From contig NZ_JACKSH010000148.1 of the NCBI RefSeq assembly GCF_025821625.1, forward strand, positions 1 through 64,000: a DNA stretch of 64,000 nt. Direction: 5' to 3'. The notes under the pieces were generated by a model that had not been told where the DNA came from, ran no database searches, and was given only the letters and a program-made list of their open reading frames with translations. Position numbers and translations under genes: made by a program. Shown piece after piece: positions 1-7,997 of the stretch; the stretch's first letter is position 1, and the number at the start of each line of letters is the position of its first letter. Source of the DNA: Mycolicibacterium pyrenivorans. GTDB lineage: Bacteria; Actinomycetota; Actinomycetes; Mycobacteriales; Mycobacteriaceae.

Positions 1-420
1 ACCGCCGTGGTGCGCCGCGCCGCGGCCGCCCTGCCCGACGACGCCTGGCGCGCCGGTTCACCGGGCAGGCCGCTGACGCTGGTGCACGGCGACTGGCACC
101 TCGGGCAACTCGGCAGGCGTGCCGCGACGGCACCGTGGGTTCTCATCGACGTCGACGACCTCGGCATCGGTGACCCGGCCTGGGACCTGGCACGCCCGGC
201 GGGCTTCTGGGCCGCCGGACTCATCCCCGACGCCGACTGGCACGCCTTCCTGCACGCCTACCGCCGCCACGGGCCCGCACTGCCGTCGGGTGACCCGTGG
301 CCGGTCCTCGAGCCGTTCGCCCGAGCGGCCGTCGTGCACGCCGCCGCCTCGGGCCTGGCGCACGGCGACACCGACGACACACAACTGGCGCTGCAGGCCG
401 CGTGCGCCCGGATGCTCTAA
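1..420 (+). CDS. Aminoglycoside phosphotransferase-family kinase, C-terminal part (5' end outside window)
   Basis: The frame is open from the first base, so only the last 139 residues are seen. They hold the catalytic loop HGDWHLGQL (about residue 27 of the fragment) and the metal-binding segment DVDDLGIGDPAWDL, both hallmarks of the APH/choline-kinase fold. The family transfers phosphate from ATP to small hydroxyl substrates; the substrate cannot be inferred here. The stop codon overlaps by 4 bp the stop of the convergent zinc-ribbon gene. Confidence 0.8.
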   Translation, partial: TAVVRRAAAALPDDAWRAGSPGRPLTLVHGDWHLGQLGRRAATAPWVLIDVDDLGIGDPAWDLARPAGFWAAGLIPDADWHAFLHAYRRHGPALPSGDPWPVLEPFARAAVVHAAASGLAHGDTDDTQLALQAACARML

Positions 421-749
421 CTGGAGAAGAACAGCCTGCCGAAGCCCTGCTTGCGGTAGTGCTTGTTGCCGCGGTGACCCCAGCCTGGGCCGTAGTCGCC
501 GTAGCCGCCGCCGTAGCCCTGCTGGTGCGGCGGGGGCGGGGGAGCGGCCTGCACGAACCGGCTCTCCATCTGCGTCAGCGACTCCAGTTCCCCGAAGTCC
601 AGGAAGATGCCCCGGCAGGTGTCGCACTGCTCCAGATGGACGCCGTTGCGCTCGTAGGTCTTCATGACACCGGCGCACTTCGGGCACCGCAGGGTGTTGC
701 TCGCACCGGACGACGGCATGGGCGGCGGCTCATATGGCGGGATGCTCAT
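417..749 (-). CDS. TFIIB-type zinc-ribbon protein
   Basis: A 110-residue protein with two knuckles, CPKC (about 23-26) and CDTC (about 42-45), followed by RGIFLDFGELE, the typical form of the bacterial zf-TFIIB domain. A Pro/Gly/Tyr-rich linker (PPPPPHQQGYGGGYG) leads to a basic aromatic tail ending in GRLFFSS. The family binds one zinc and has no defined biochemical role. It is monocistronic and converges on the kinase fragment. Confidence 0.75.
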   Translation of the reverse strand: MSIPPYEPPPMPSSGASNTLRCPKCAGVMKTYERNGVHLEQCDTCRGIFLDFGELESLTQMESRFVQAAPPPPPHQQGYGGGYGDYGPGWGHRGNKHYRKQGFGRLFFSS

Positions 750-828
750 GATTCGTCAACGCCCGGCACGCCGCGGAAGTGCCATTGGACCCTAGGACGC
801 CTGACCGGGGCCGACGACCATTATCGGT

Positions 829-1275
829 ATGGACGCGTCAACAACTACGCCGGATTCGCCGGTCACCGAGCTCAGCGAGGACGAAAGCTGGAAACTGCTT
901 TCCGGTGTCTCGCTGGGCAGGCTCGTGACGACGGTCGACGGGTGGACCGAGATCTTCCCCGTCAACTACGTCGTTCAGCACCGCACACTGCTGTTCCGCA
1001 CCGCCGAGGGCACCAAACTGCTGACGGCCGTCCTCAATGAGCACGTGGTGTTCGAGGCCGACGACCACAACGTCGCCGAGGGGTGGAGCGTGGTGGTGCG
1101 TGGCACCGCCAAGTTGCTGTCCACGTCGGCCGAGATCGAGGAGGCCCGGCGCGCCGGTCTGTACCCGTGGGTCGCCACGAAGAAGCTGCGCTTCGTCCGC
1201 ATCATCCCGGAGTCACTGACCGGCCGCAGGTTCGTGTTCGGCCCTGAGCCCGACGACGAGCCGCCGGTCAGCTGA
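829..1275 (+). CDS. Pyridoxamine 5'-phosphate oxidase-like flavin/F420-binding protein
   Basis: A 148-residue protein of the small split beta-barrel type: an N-terminal helix (ELSEDESWKLLSGVSLGRLV), then strands with EIFPVNYVVQHRTLLFRTAEGTKL. This is the layout of mycobacterial PNPOx-like proteins that bind FMN or F420. Many of these are reductases of unknown substrate. The ATG lies about 80 bp from the divergent zinc-ribbon start. Specific activity cannot be assigned from sequence. Confidence 0.75.
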   Translation: MDASTTTPDSPVTELSEDESWKLLSGVSLGRLVTTVDGWTEIFPVNYVVQHRTLLFRTAEGTKLLTAVLNEHVVFEADDHNVAEGWSVVVRGTAKLLSTSAEIEEARRAGLYPWVATKKLRFVRIIPESLTGRRFVFGPEPDDEPPVS

Positions 1276-1286
1276 CCGGACGACGG

Positions 1287-2117
1287 TCAGACCCAGTAGG
1301 GCACCCGCGCGCGGTACTGCCGCATCGCGAACGCCGCAAAGATCCACCCGATGATCGTCAGCGACACGACCACCACCCAGTGACGCAACTCCTGGTCGGC
1401 GCCCAGCAGTGGGGCGCGGACGATGTCGAGGTAGTGCAGCAGCGGGTTGAGTTCGATGATCCTGGCCCAGTCCCCAGCGCCCTGGGTCTGCAGCGTCGCC
1501 TCGTTCCAGATGATCGGGGTCATGAAGAACAGCAGCTGCACCAGGCTGTTCAGCAGCGGCCCGATGTCGCGGTAGCGGGTGGCCAGGATGCCGAAACACA
1601 ATGCGACCCAGACACAGTTCAGCGCGATCAGGAACAGCGCCGGGATGAACGACAGGTCCGTCCAGTGCCAGTGTTTGGGAAAGATGATCGCGATGATCAC
1701 GTAGATCACGATGTTGTGCCCGAACAGGATCATCTGCCGCCACACCAACCGGTAGACGTGTACCGACAGCGGCGTCGGAAGCTGTTTGATCAACCCCTCG
1801 TTGGCGATGAACACCTCTGCGCCCTCGAGGATCGACGCGTTGATCAGGTTCCAGATGATCAGGCCGAGCGTGACGTACGGAAGGTGTTCGGAAAGTTCGA
1901 GCTTGAACAGCTTCGAATACAGCGCGCCCATCGCCACCGCCGTGGTGCCGGTCGCGATCGTGATCCAGAACGGCCCGAGCACGGAGCGCCGGTAGCGCTG
2001 CTTGATGTCCTGCCAGCCGAGGTGCAGCCACAGCTCGCGCTTACCGAATCCGGCGACGAGGTCGCCCCACGCGCGCCCGAAGGTCCTGGACTGCGCGGCG
2101 GCATCCATGATCGTCAT
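1287..2117 (-). CDS. wzm: Galactan/polysaccharide ABC exporter, permease subunit (Wzm-like)
   Basis: A 276-residue ABC-2 type permease with about six hydrophobic segments (for example GLIIWNLINASILEGAEVFI, DLSFIPALFLIALNCVWVAL, LLFFMTPIIWNEATL). With Wzt it is expected to move lipid-linked galactan across the plasma membrane. The start MTIMDAA overlaps the glfT1 stop as ATGA. The order wzm-glfT1-wzt matches Rv3783-Rv3782-Rv3781, which supports the assignment. A second ATG nine bases in is an alternative start. Confidence 0.9.
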   Translation of the reverse strand: MTIMDAAAQSRTFGRAWGDLVAGFGKRELWLHLGWQDIKQRYRRSVLGPFWITIATGTTAVAMGALYSKLFKLELSEHLPYVTLGLIIWNLINASILEGAEVFIANEGLIKQLPTPLSVHVYRLVWRQMILFGHNIVIYVIIAIIFPKHWHWTDLSFIPALFLIALNCVWVALCFGILATRYRDIGPLLNSLVQLLFFMTPIIWNEATLQTQGAGDWARIIELNPLLHYLDIVRAPLLGADQELRHWVVVVSLTIIGWIFAAFAMRQYRARVPYWV

Positions 2118-3211
2118 TTGTCTTTCCCGTCGCTTCGTCCCCCTACGCTTCGTGCGGGAGGTGCCCCCACGCCCAGGAAGCCGAACCTTTCGCGTCGTCC
2201 CAAGCGCCGCAGTCGAATCCACTCCCGCAGCCCGGCGGGGTCGCGTCGGGTCACCAGAAAGTACCAGCCGTACCGCAGCCACTCCTGGAACAGGAGCTTG
2301 CGCATCCCGGGTTGCGATTGGAGGTAGCCACGGTTGCGGTAGGTGAAGTACCGCTTGGTCGGGTTGTCGGGGTACTGGGCATGCATGCGGCCGCCGAGGA
2401 TCGGCTTGAACTCGTCGCCGCCCTGCGGATGCAGATACACCGCGTGCAGGCATGTGCCGAAGGGCAGCCCGGAGCGCAGCAACCGGCGGTGCAGTTCGGT
2501 TTCGTCGCCGCGGAAGAACAGTCGCAGGTCGGGTACGCCGGCAGCCTCGAGCGTGGCAGCGCGAAACAGCGCACCGTTGAACAGGTGCGCGATGCCTGGC
2601 ATCAGGTCGGGAAGCTCTGAGTCGGTGCGTAACTCGCTCACCCACCGGCGCCACTTCAGTCCACGCCGCAACGGGAACGCCAGCTTGCCGGGATCGTCAA
2701 GGTCGCAGATCATCGGCGAGACCTCCGCCAACCCGTGGCGTTCGGCGCACGCCAGCAGCGTCGCCAGCACCCCGGCGTCCTGCGGACGTCCGTCGTCGTC
2801 GGCCAGCCACACCCAGTCCGCGCCGAGGCTCAGCGCGTGCAACATGCCCAACGCGAAACCGCCTGCGCCGCCGAGGTTTCGGTGAGAACCGAGATAGGTC
2901 GTCGGGATCGGTTGCCCGGCAACCAGATCACGCACCCGTTCGTCGTGATCGTTGTCCACCACCACGAGGTGGTCGGGACGCCTGGTCTGCGACGACACCG
3001 CGTCCAGTGACTTCGCGAGTTCGTCGGGGCGGCGGTGCGTGACGACCACGGCGACGACGGTGCCGACATGCTCATCGCTGCCCGTCTGCTCTTCGCGCAA
3101 GCGCTCATCGCTGCCGGTCTGCTCTTCGCGCAAGCGCTCATCGCTGCCGGTCTGCTCTTCGCGCAAGCGCTCATCGCTGGTGTGCCGTCTCCTCGAGGAC
3201 CTCGCGCACAT
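2114..3211 (-). CDS. glfT1: Galactofuranosyltransferase GlfT1, with a repeat-extended N-terminus
   Basis: A GT-A family 2 glycosyltransferase: VVAVVVTHRRPDELAKSLDA opens the nucleotide-binding fold, VVVDND follows, and WVWLADDDGRP is the metal-binding DDD. GlfT1 adds the first galactofuranose residues to the decaprenyl-linked Rha-GlcNAc acceptor. The frame is open for 365 codons, but the first ~48 residues include three copies of DERLREEQTGS encoded by a 33-bp tandem repeat. The M. tuberculosis protein is about 304 residues. The true start is therefore uncertain: the ATG at 3211 lies inside wzt, and the in-frame TTG codons at 3166, 3133 and 3100 lie within repeat units. The C-terminal tail (GGRSDGKDK) also comes from repeat-like sequence. 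Confidence 0.88.
   Translation of the reverse strand: MCARSSRRRHTSDERLREEQTGSDERLREEQTGSDERLREEQTGSDEHVGTVVAVVVTHRRPDELAKSLDAVSSQTRRPDHLVVVDNDHDERVRDLVAGQPIPTTYLGSHRNLGGAGGFALGMLHALSLGADWVWLADDDGRPQDAGVLATLLACAERHGLAEVSPMICDLDDPGKLAFPLRRGLKWRRWVSELRTDSELPDLMPGIAHLFNGALFRAATLEAAGVPDLRLFFRGDETELHRRLLRSGLPFGTCLHAVYLHPQGGDEFKPILGGRMHAQYPDNPTKRYFTYRNRGYLQSQPGMRKLLFQEWLRYGWYFLVTRRDPAGLREWIRLRRLGRRERFGFLGVGAPPARSVGGRSDGKDK
3070..3179 (-). repeat. Family A junction repeat: 33-bp tandem array, three units plus a partial
   Basis: Units start at 3070, 3103 and 3136, with a partial unit from 3169. In gene sense each carries GATGAGCGCTTGCGCGAAGA followed by GCAG. The first GATGA places an ATG directly over the wzt stop (ATGA). 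The 33-bp period keeps the glfT1 frame open. In the other frame the units read MSACAKSRPAA. Related copies lie at 19027-19082 and 22486-22509. Confidence 0.9.
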
Positions 3212-3977
3212 GTCGGGCGGCGTCCTCGCCCTCGTAGGCCCGCACCACGTCTTCGATCTCGCCCGTCATCTTCACCGTGCCGTGGTCGATCCACATCGCG
3301 GTGTTGCACAACCGCGCCAGGAACTCGTTGGAGTGGCTGGCGAACACCAGAATTCCGGAGCGCTCCACCAGCGCGGCCAGCCGGGTCTGCGCCTTCTTGA
3401 GGAAGTCGGCGTCCACCGCGCCGATACCCTCGTCGAGCAGCAGGATCTCCGGATCGATGCTCGTCACCACGCCCATCGCCAGCCTCACCCGCATGCCGGT
3501 CGAGTAGGTGCGCAACGGCATCGACAGATAGTCGCCGAGCTCGGTGAACTCGGCGATCTCGTCGACCTTGGCCAGCATCTGCTTGCGGGTCTGCCCCAGG
3601 AACAGGCCGCGGATGATGATGTTCTCGAAGCCGGAGATCTCCGGGTCCATCCCCACGCCGAGATCGAACACGGGCGCGACCCGGCCCTGGACCGTCGCCA
3701 CCCCCCGCGTCGGTTCGTAGATGCCCGACAGCAGGCGCAGCAGCGTCGACTTGCCTGCACCGTTGTGGCCGACCAGCCCGACCCGGTCGCCCATCTTCAG
3801 CGACAGCGTGATGTCGCGCAGCGCCTCGATGACGACGACGTTGGAGTCGTTGCGCCCGATCGTGCCGCCCGCCTTGCCGAGGAAGGCCTTCTTCAGCGAG
3901 CGCGCCTTCGCGTCGAAGATCGGGAACTCCACCCACGCATTGCGGGTGTCGATGCGCGGTTCAGAAGGACTCGCCAC
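3171..3977 (-). CDS. wzt: Galactan/polysaccharide ABC exporter, ATP-binding subunit (Wzt-like)
   Basis: A 268-residue ATPase with Walker A GHNGAGKST (about 75-83), a signature region STGMRVRLAMG, and Walker B EILLLDEGIGAVD, where Glu-Gly-Ile replaces the usual Glu-Pro. This layout is typical of the O-antigen/teichoic-acid exporter class. It pairs with Wzm (1287-2117) to flip lipid-linked galactan. There is no C-terminal carbohydrate-binding extension. Its TGA stop is supplied by the first bases of the family A repeat. Confidence 0.92.
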   Translation of the reverse strand: MASPSEPRIDTRNAWVEFPIFDAKARSLKKAFLGKAGGTIGRNDSNVVVIEALRDITLSLKMGDRVGLVGHNGAGKSTLLRLLSGIYEPTRGVATVQGRVAPVFDLGVGMDPEISGFENIIIRGLFLGQTRKQMLAKVDEIAEFTELGDYLSMPLRTYSTGMRVRLAMGVVTSIDPEILLLDEGIGAVDADFLKKAQTRLAALVERSGILVFASHSNEFLARLCNTAMWIDHGTVKMTGEIEDVVRAYEGEDAARHVREVLEETAHQR

Positions 3978-3983
3978 GCGACC

Positions 3984-4502
3984 TCACAGGTACTGCCCGG
4001 TGCCCGGATGCCCCGGCCCGCCCCGTGGCCCCTGCACGCTCACGCCCGGGGGCAGCGCGCCGCGCATCTGCTCGAGTTGCTGGCGGGCGGCCATCTGCTG
4101 GGCGAACAGCGCGGTCTGGATGCCGTGGAACAGCCCCTCGAGCCAGCCGACGAGTTGGGCCTGCGCGATGCGCAGCTCGGCGTCCGACGGAACCGCATCC
4201 TCGGTGAACGGCAGCGTCAGCCGCTCCAGCTCGTCGCGCAGCTCCGGGGCCAACCCTTCCTCGAGCTCGCTGATGCTGGTGCGGTGGATGTCTCGCAGCC
4301 GGCCGCGGCTGGCGTCATCGAGCGGGGCCACGCGCACCTCCTCGAGCAGCTGCTTGATCATGGTGCCGATCCGCATCACCTTGGCGGGCTGCTCGACGAG
4401 ATCGGTCAACGAATTCCCATCGCCCCGCTCGACGTCCTGCTCGCCCAGGTCGTCGCCGTCTCCGCCGATGATCTCGATGTTGTCGTCGGTGTTGCTTGTC
4501 AT
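3984..4502 (-). CDS. bpa: Bacterial proteasome activator Bpa (PafE)
   Basis: A 172-residue protein with an acidic N-terminus, a helical core (VMRIGTMIKQLLEEVRVAP ... ELRIAQAQLVGWLEGLFHG) and the C-terminal tetrapeptide GQYL. In mycobacteria Bpa forms a dodecameric ring whose GQYL tail docks on the 20S proteasome and opens the gate without ATP. Length, tail and position beside wzt (Rv3780 position) all agree. It starts 6 bp upstream of the wzt start and is probably co-transcribed with it. Confidence 0.93.
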   Translation of the reverse strand: MTSNTDDNIEIIGGDGDDLGEQDVERGDGNSLTDLVEQPAKVMRIGTMIKQLLEEVRVAPLDDASRGRLRDIHRTSISELEEGLAPELRDELERLTLPFTEDAVPSDAELRIAQAQLVGWLEGLFHGIQTALFAQQMAARQQLEQMRGALPPGVSVQGPRGGPGHPGTGQYL

Positions 4503-4550
4503 GTTCCTAGAGTGCCCCAGCGTCGCTTTCTCAGTTCGGCTGGGACCACG

Positions 4551-4650
4551 TCATCGGTCGATGCGGGCCCCGCCGGTGTCGTAGATGATCTTCTCCCACG
4601 GCCGCGATTTGTCCAGCAACGCCCCGGCCGTCGACCGGTCCACCGGGCCG
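4551..4650 (-). pseudogene. Remnant C-terminus of a lost gene upstream of bpa (Rv3779-like position)
   Basis: On the minus strand a frame ends at 4551 with a strikingly protein-like tail containing DRSTAGALLDKSRPWEKI followed by IYDTGGARIDR. Above about 4650 the frame becomes low-complexity Arg/Gly/Ala and soon reaches a stop. In M. tuberculosis a large membrane protein gene (Rv3779) lies between bpa and the class V aminotransferase, so I infer this is its surviving 3' end. The homology is from memory and unverified. Confidence 0.45.
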
Positions 4651-5019
4651 CGGTCCCCGGACCGGCAAACCGGGGCCGGGGCGGCGACGAGGGCGACGGC
4701 AACGGGTCCCGTCCCCCGCCGCCGCCGCGCCCCGAGGGTGTGGGTACGACGATTGCCATGGCCACGGTGCTCTCGACCGTCGCCGCGGCCCGAACCCGCC
4801 GACCCCGTCCGCTACACCGCGCGCAGATTGCCCCGCAGCGCACCAGCAACGACAGCTCGGCCAGCACCCCGCACCGGCAGCCCCCTGGACTAGTATGGCT
4901 GCGCAGATGTCCCGTTCCGGTCCGGCGCGGGCAACACGAGCAAGGTCGGGCATCCGTTGAATCGGCCGGCATTTGGGCTGGTACAGCGGTATTCACTGAC
5001 GCACTTAAGGTGGGCTGAC
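4651..5019. other. Non-coding stretch upstream of the class V aminotransferase-like gene
   Basis: No convincing gene is seen on either strand. Open frames here are rich in Arg, Pro and Gly and look like GC-driven noise, consistent with decay of a former gene. Near 4890 a TAGTAT hexamer could be a -10 element for the downstream plus-strand gene. A Shine-Dalgarno-like AAGGTGG lies just before its ATG at 5020. Confidence 0.4.
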
Positions 5020-6216
5020 ATGGCATATGACGTCGCCCGGGTGCGTGGATTGCACCCGTCGCTGGGCGATGGCTGGGTGCATATGGACGCCCAGAACGGC
5101 ATGCTGCTCCCGGATTCCGTGGGTCGCGCGGTGTCCACGGCATTCCGCGGCTCGATGCCGACGCCGACCGGTCCGCACCCCTCCGCACAGCGCAGCGTGG
5201 CGGTACTCGCCGCCGCCCGCCAAGCGGTGGCGGACCTGGTCAACGCCGACCCCGCCGGAGTGGTGCTCGGCTCCGATCGGGCGGTGCTGCTGACGTCGCT
5301 GGCCGATGCCGCGTCGGCCCGCGTCGGCCTCGGCTATGAGTTGGTGGTGAGCCGCCTCGATGACGAGGCCAACATCGCGCCCTGGCTGCGCGCCGCGAAC
5401 CGCTACGGCGCGAAGGTGAAGTGGGCCGAGGTCGACATCGAGACCGGTGAACTGCCGACGTGGCAGTGGGAGGGTCTGGTGACACGGCCTACCCGCCTGG
5501 TCGCGATCACCTCCGCCTCTTCGACTTTGGGGACGGTCACCGAGCTGCGCGAGGTCACCAAGTTGGTGCACGAGGTCGGTGGTCTCGTGGTCGTCGACCA
5601 TTCCGCGGCGGCACCGTACCGGCTGATCGACATCGACGAGATCGACGCCGACGTGGTCGCGGTCAATGCGCTGGCCTGGGGCGGCCCGCCCATCGGTGCC
5701 CTGATCTTCCGTGACCCCGCGGTCATCGACGCGTTCGGCTCGGTGTCGCTGGACCCCTACGCCACCGGCCCCGCCCGGCTGGAGCTCGGCGCGCATCAGT
5801 TCGGGCTGCTCGCCGGCGTGGTCGCGAGCATCGAATACCTTGCGAACCTGGATGATTCGGCGCAAGGCAGCCGGCGTGAGCGGCTCTCGGTGTCGATGCG
5901 GTCGTCGGCGGCCTACCTGAACGGGCTCTTCGATTATCTGCTCACGTCGCTGCGCACATTGCCGACGGTGATGGTCATCGGCAGCCCGGAGGTGCGAATC
6001 CCGGTGTTGAGCTTCGCGATCAGCAACGTGCCCGCCGAGCGGGTCGTGCAGCGTCTGGCCGACAACGGCGCCCTGGCGATCGCGGACGCGAGCTCGCGCG
6101 TCCTCGACCTCATCGGCGTCAACGACATCGGTGGTGCGGTGACCATCGGTCTCGCGCACTACAGCACCACCGCCGAGGTCGACCAGCTGGTGCGGGCGCT
6201 GGCGTCGCTCGGCTGA
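5020..6216 (+). CDS. Class V aminotransferase / cysteine desulfurase-like protein lacking the PLP lysine
   Basis: A 398-residue protein, the length of Rv3778c, starting at [10 protein letters not shown] after AAGGTGG. The fold of SufS/NifS-type enzymes is visible: the substrate-side [18 protein letters not shown] with the cofactor Asp, and the [12 protein letters not shown] segment. The lysine that normally forms the Schiff base (as in SGHKLYGP) is absent: the equivalent region reads [12 protein letters not shown]. It may therefore not act as a PLP desulfurase. It converges on the quinone oxidoreductase gene. Confidence 0.82.
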   Translation: MAYDVARVRGLHPSLGDGWVHMDAQNGMLLPDSVGRAVSTAFRGSMPTPTGPHPSAQRSVAVLAAARQAVADLVNADPAGVVLGSDRAVLLTSLADAASARVGLGYELVVSRLDDEANIAPWLRAANRYGAKVKWAEVDIETGELPTWQWEGLVTRPTRLVAITSASSTLGTVTELREVTKLVHEVGGLVVVDHSAAAPYRLIDIDEIDADVVAVNALAWGGPPIGALIFRDPAVIDAFGSVSLDPYATGPARLELGAHQFGLLAGVVASIEYLANLDDSAQGSRRERLSVSMRSSAAYLNGLFDYLLTSLRTLPTVMVIGSPEVRIPVLSFAISNVPAERVVQRLADNGALAIADASSRVLDLIGVNDIGGAVTIGLAHYSTTAEVDQLVRALASLG

Positions 6217-6227
6217 GCCCGATCACG

Positions 6228-7202
6228 CTATTCGTCAACGCGCAGAAGCACTTTGCCCGCCACGTCCCCCGACTCCAGCAGCTCGTGTGCCGCCTGTGCC
6301 TCGGCCATCGGGAACTCCGCGCCGATCACCGGCCGGACCAGGCCATCGGCGACCATCGGCCAGACGTCGTCGATCACCCGGGACACGATGTCGCTCTTGC
6401 CGCCCGGTCCGCCGACGGGACGGGCCCGTAGCGCGGTCGCGATGACACCGCCGCGTTTGGCCAGAAGCTTGCCGATGTTCAGCTCGGCCTTGGCGCCGCC
6501 CTGCATGCCGATGATCACCAACCGGCCGTCGTCGGCGAGCGCGTCGATGTTGCGGTCGAGGTAGGCCGCTCCCATGATGTCGAGGATGACGTCGGCACCT
6601 CCGGCGCTGCGCACGACGTCGACGAAGTCCTCGTTGCGGTAGTCGATGGTGATCTCGGCGCCCAACTCGGCGCACAGGTCGAGCTTGTTGCGCGAACCCG
6701 CGGTGACGGCGACACGGCAGTTCAGGGCCCGGGCCACCTGGATGGCGTGGGTGCCGATGCCGCTGGCGCCGCCGTGGACCAGAAGCAGTTGGGAGGCACG
6801 CAGTCCCGCGGTCATCACCAGGTTGGACCAGACCGTGCAGGCCACCTCGGGCAATGCCGCGGCGTGCGCCAGCTCCACACCGTCGGGAATGGGGAGCAGC
6901 TGTCCTGCGGGAACGGCAACGTATTCGGCGTAGCCGCCGCCGGCCAGCAAAGCGCACACCTGTTGCCCCGACGACCAGTGGGTGACGCCGTCGCCGACGG
7001 CGGCGATGGTGCCGGACACTTCGAGGCCGATGATGTCGCTCGCGCCGGGCGGGGGCGGGTATTTGCCTGCGGCCTGGAGCAGGTCGGCACGGTTCACCCC
7101 GGCAGCGCTGACCTTGATGAGGACTTCGCCGGGCGCCGGTGTGATGTCCGGCACTGCTTGCCAGCTGAGTCGGCGCGGAGATTCGGCCACGATCGCGAGC
7201 AT
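6228..7202 (-). CDS. NAD(P)H:quinone oxidoreductase (zeta-crystallin/QOR family)
   Basis: A 324-residue MDR-superfamily protein without zinc ligands. The N-terminal GroES-like domain holds GVNRADLLQAAGKYPPPPG, a QOR signature. The Rossmann domain holds VHGGASGIGTHAIQVA (about 145-160). The family reduces quinones or enones with NADPH in the cytoplasm. Position and length match Rv3777. It is divergent from the MarR gene across a 71-bp spacer, so regulation by that MarR is plausible but unproven. Confidence 0.87.
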   Translation of the reverse strand: MLAIVAESPRRLSWQAVPDITPAPGEVLIKVSAAGVNRADLLQAAGKYPPPPGASDIIGLEVSGTIAAVGDGVTHWSSGQQVCALLAGGGYAEYVAVPAGQLLPIPDGVELAHAAALPEVACTVWSNLVMTAGLRASQLLLVHGGASGIGTHAIQVARALNCRVAVTAGSRNKLDLCAELGAEITIDYRNEDFVDVVRSAGGADVILDIMGAAYLDRNIDALADDGRLVIIGMQGGAKAELNIGKLLAKRGGVIATALRARPVGGPGGKSDIVSRVIDDVWPMVADGLVRPVIGAEFPMAEAQAAHELLESGDVAGKVLLRVDE

Positions 7203-7273
7203 TCACACAACGCTACTACCCTGCGGAAACCCCCTCTGCTTTCGCCACCGGCAATGCCGCGCGGTCCTACTAT

Positions 7274-7792
7274 GTGCAGATGGAGGGGATCATCGGGGGG
7301 CGCACGGCGAGCAATACGCCGGGGCTGGACATCGCTGAGCAACGCGCGTGGCAGAACTTTCTGGACGCGGCGCTGCGGTTGTACGCAACCATGAACAGAT
7401 CACTGGTGGACGAACACCGGCTCACATTGAACGACGTGCGGCTGCTGGATCTGCTGGCCAGGTCGCCGCACGGCGCGGCCCGGATGGGGGACCTGGCCGA
7501 GGCGCTGATGTCACTGCCGAGCCGGGTGACGCGGCAGATCCACCGGCTGGAGAAGCAGGGACTCGTGGGTCGTGGCGCGAGCCCCGACGACGGGCGCGGG
7601 GTGCTGGCCAGCATCACACCCGAGGGCAGGGACGCTCTCGACGCGGCGATGCAGACCTACGGCGCCGCGGTGCGCACCTACTTCCTCGACAGGCTCTCCC
7701 GGTCCCAGGTCTCGGCGATGGGTGAGAACTGCCGGCGGATCAGCGCGGGGCTGAAAGCCGGGGCGCCGCCGGCCAAGATCGGTCGCGTCTAA
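7274..7792 (+). CDS. MarR-family transcriptional regulator
   Basis: A 172-residue protein with a winged helix: LTLNDVRLLDLLARSPHGAARMGDLAEALMSLPSRVTRQI (recognition helix) and a wing with SPDDGRGVLASITPEG, then a C-terminal dimerisation helix. MarR proteins usually repress a divergent gene and respond to phenolic ligands; here the divergent gene is a quinone oxidoreductase. The start is GTG at 7274 or ATG at 7280. Confidence 0.87.
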   Translation: MQMEGIIGGRTASNTPGLDIAEQRAWQNFLDAALRLYATMNRSLVDEHRLTLNDVRLLDLLARSPHGAARMGDLAEALMSLPSRVTRQIHRLEKQGLVGRGASPDDGRGVLASITPEGRDALDAAMQTYGAAVRTYFLDRLSRSQVSAMGENCRRISAGLKAGAPPAKIGRV

Positions 7793-7802
7793 ACTGTCCC
7801 GC

Positions 7803-7892
7803 GGTGGCGTGGCAGAGCGGCCTAATGCACTCGCCTTGAAAGCGAGAGTCGGCTAAAACCGACCGGGGGTTCAAATCCCTCCGCCACCGCCA
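7803..7892 (+). tRNA. tRNA-Ser(TGA)
   Basis: The acceptor arms GGTGGCG (7803-7809) and CGCCACC (7882-7888) pair perfectly, followed by discriminator G and an encoded CCA (7890-7892). The anticodon stem CTCGC/GCGAG encloses loop CTTGAAA, giving anticodon TGA. A long variable arm (AGTCGG...CCGAC) and GGTTCAAATCC T-arm confirm a class II serine tRNA. Confidence 0.97.
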
Positions 7893-7908
7893 TGATCGGC
7901 GCGGCGCC

Positions 7909-7961
7909 AAACTGAGGTTGTGTGCGACTCTTGCGGCAGATCGCGCGCACAAGCTCAGTTT
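7909..7961. repeat. Imperfect inverted repeat (53 bp), copy 1
   Basis: The left arm AAACTGAGGTTGTGTGCGA (7909-7927) pairs with the right arm at 7941-7961 (TCGCGCGCACAAGCTCAGTT plus T) around a 13-nt loop. A second copy with the same arms lies at 17577-17633. Here it falls between the end of tRNA-Ser and the end of the minus-strand crotonase gene, where a bidirectional terminator would be expected. Confidence 0.8.
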
Positions 7962-7997
7962 CGAACCCGACCGGCCGGGAGGCCCGTCCCGGAACGC

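Noticed and set aside
2952..5018. A 688-codon open frame on the plus strand across wzt, bpa and glfT1
   Set aside because: It is antisense to three well-supported genes, rich in Arg/His/Pro, and has no recognisable domain; typical GC-rich shadow.
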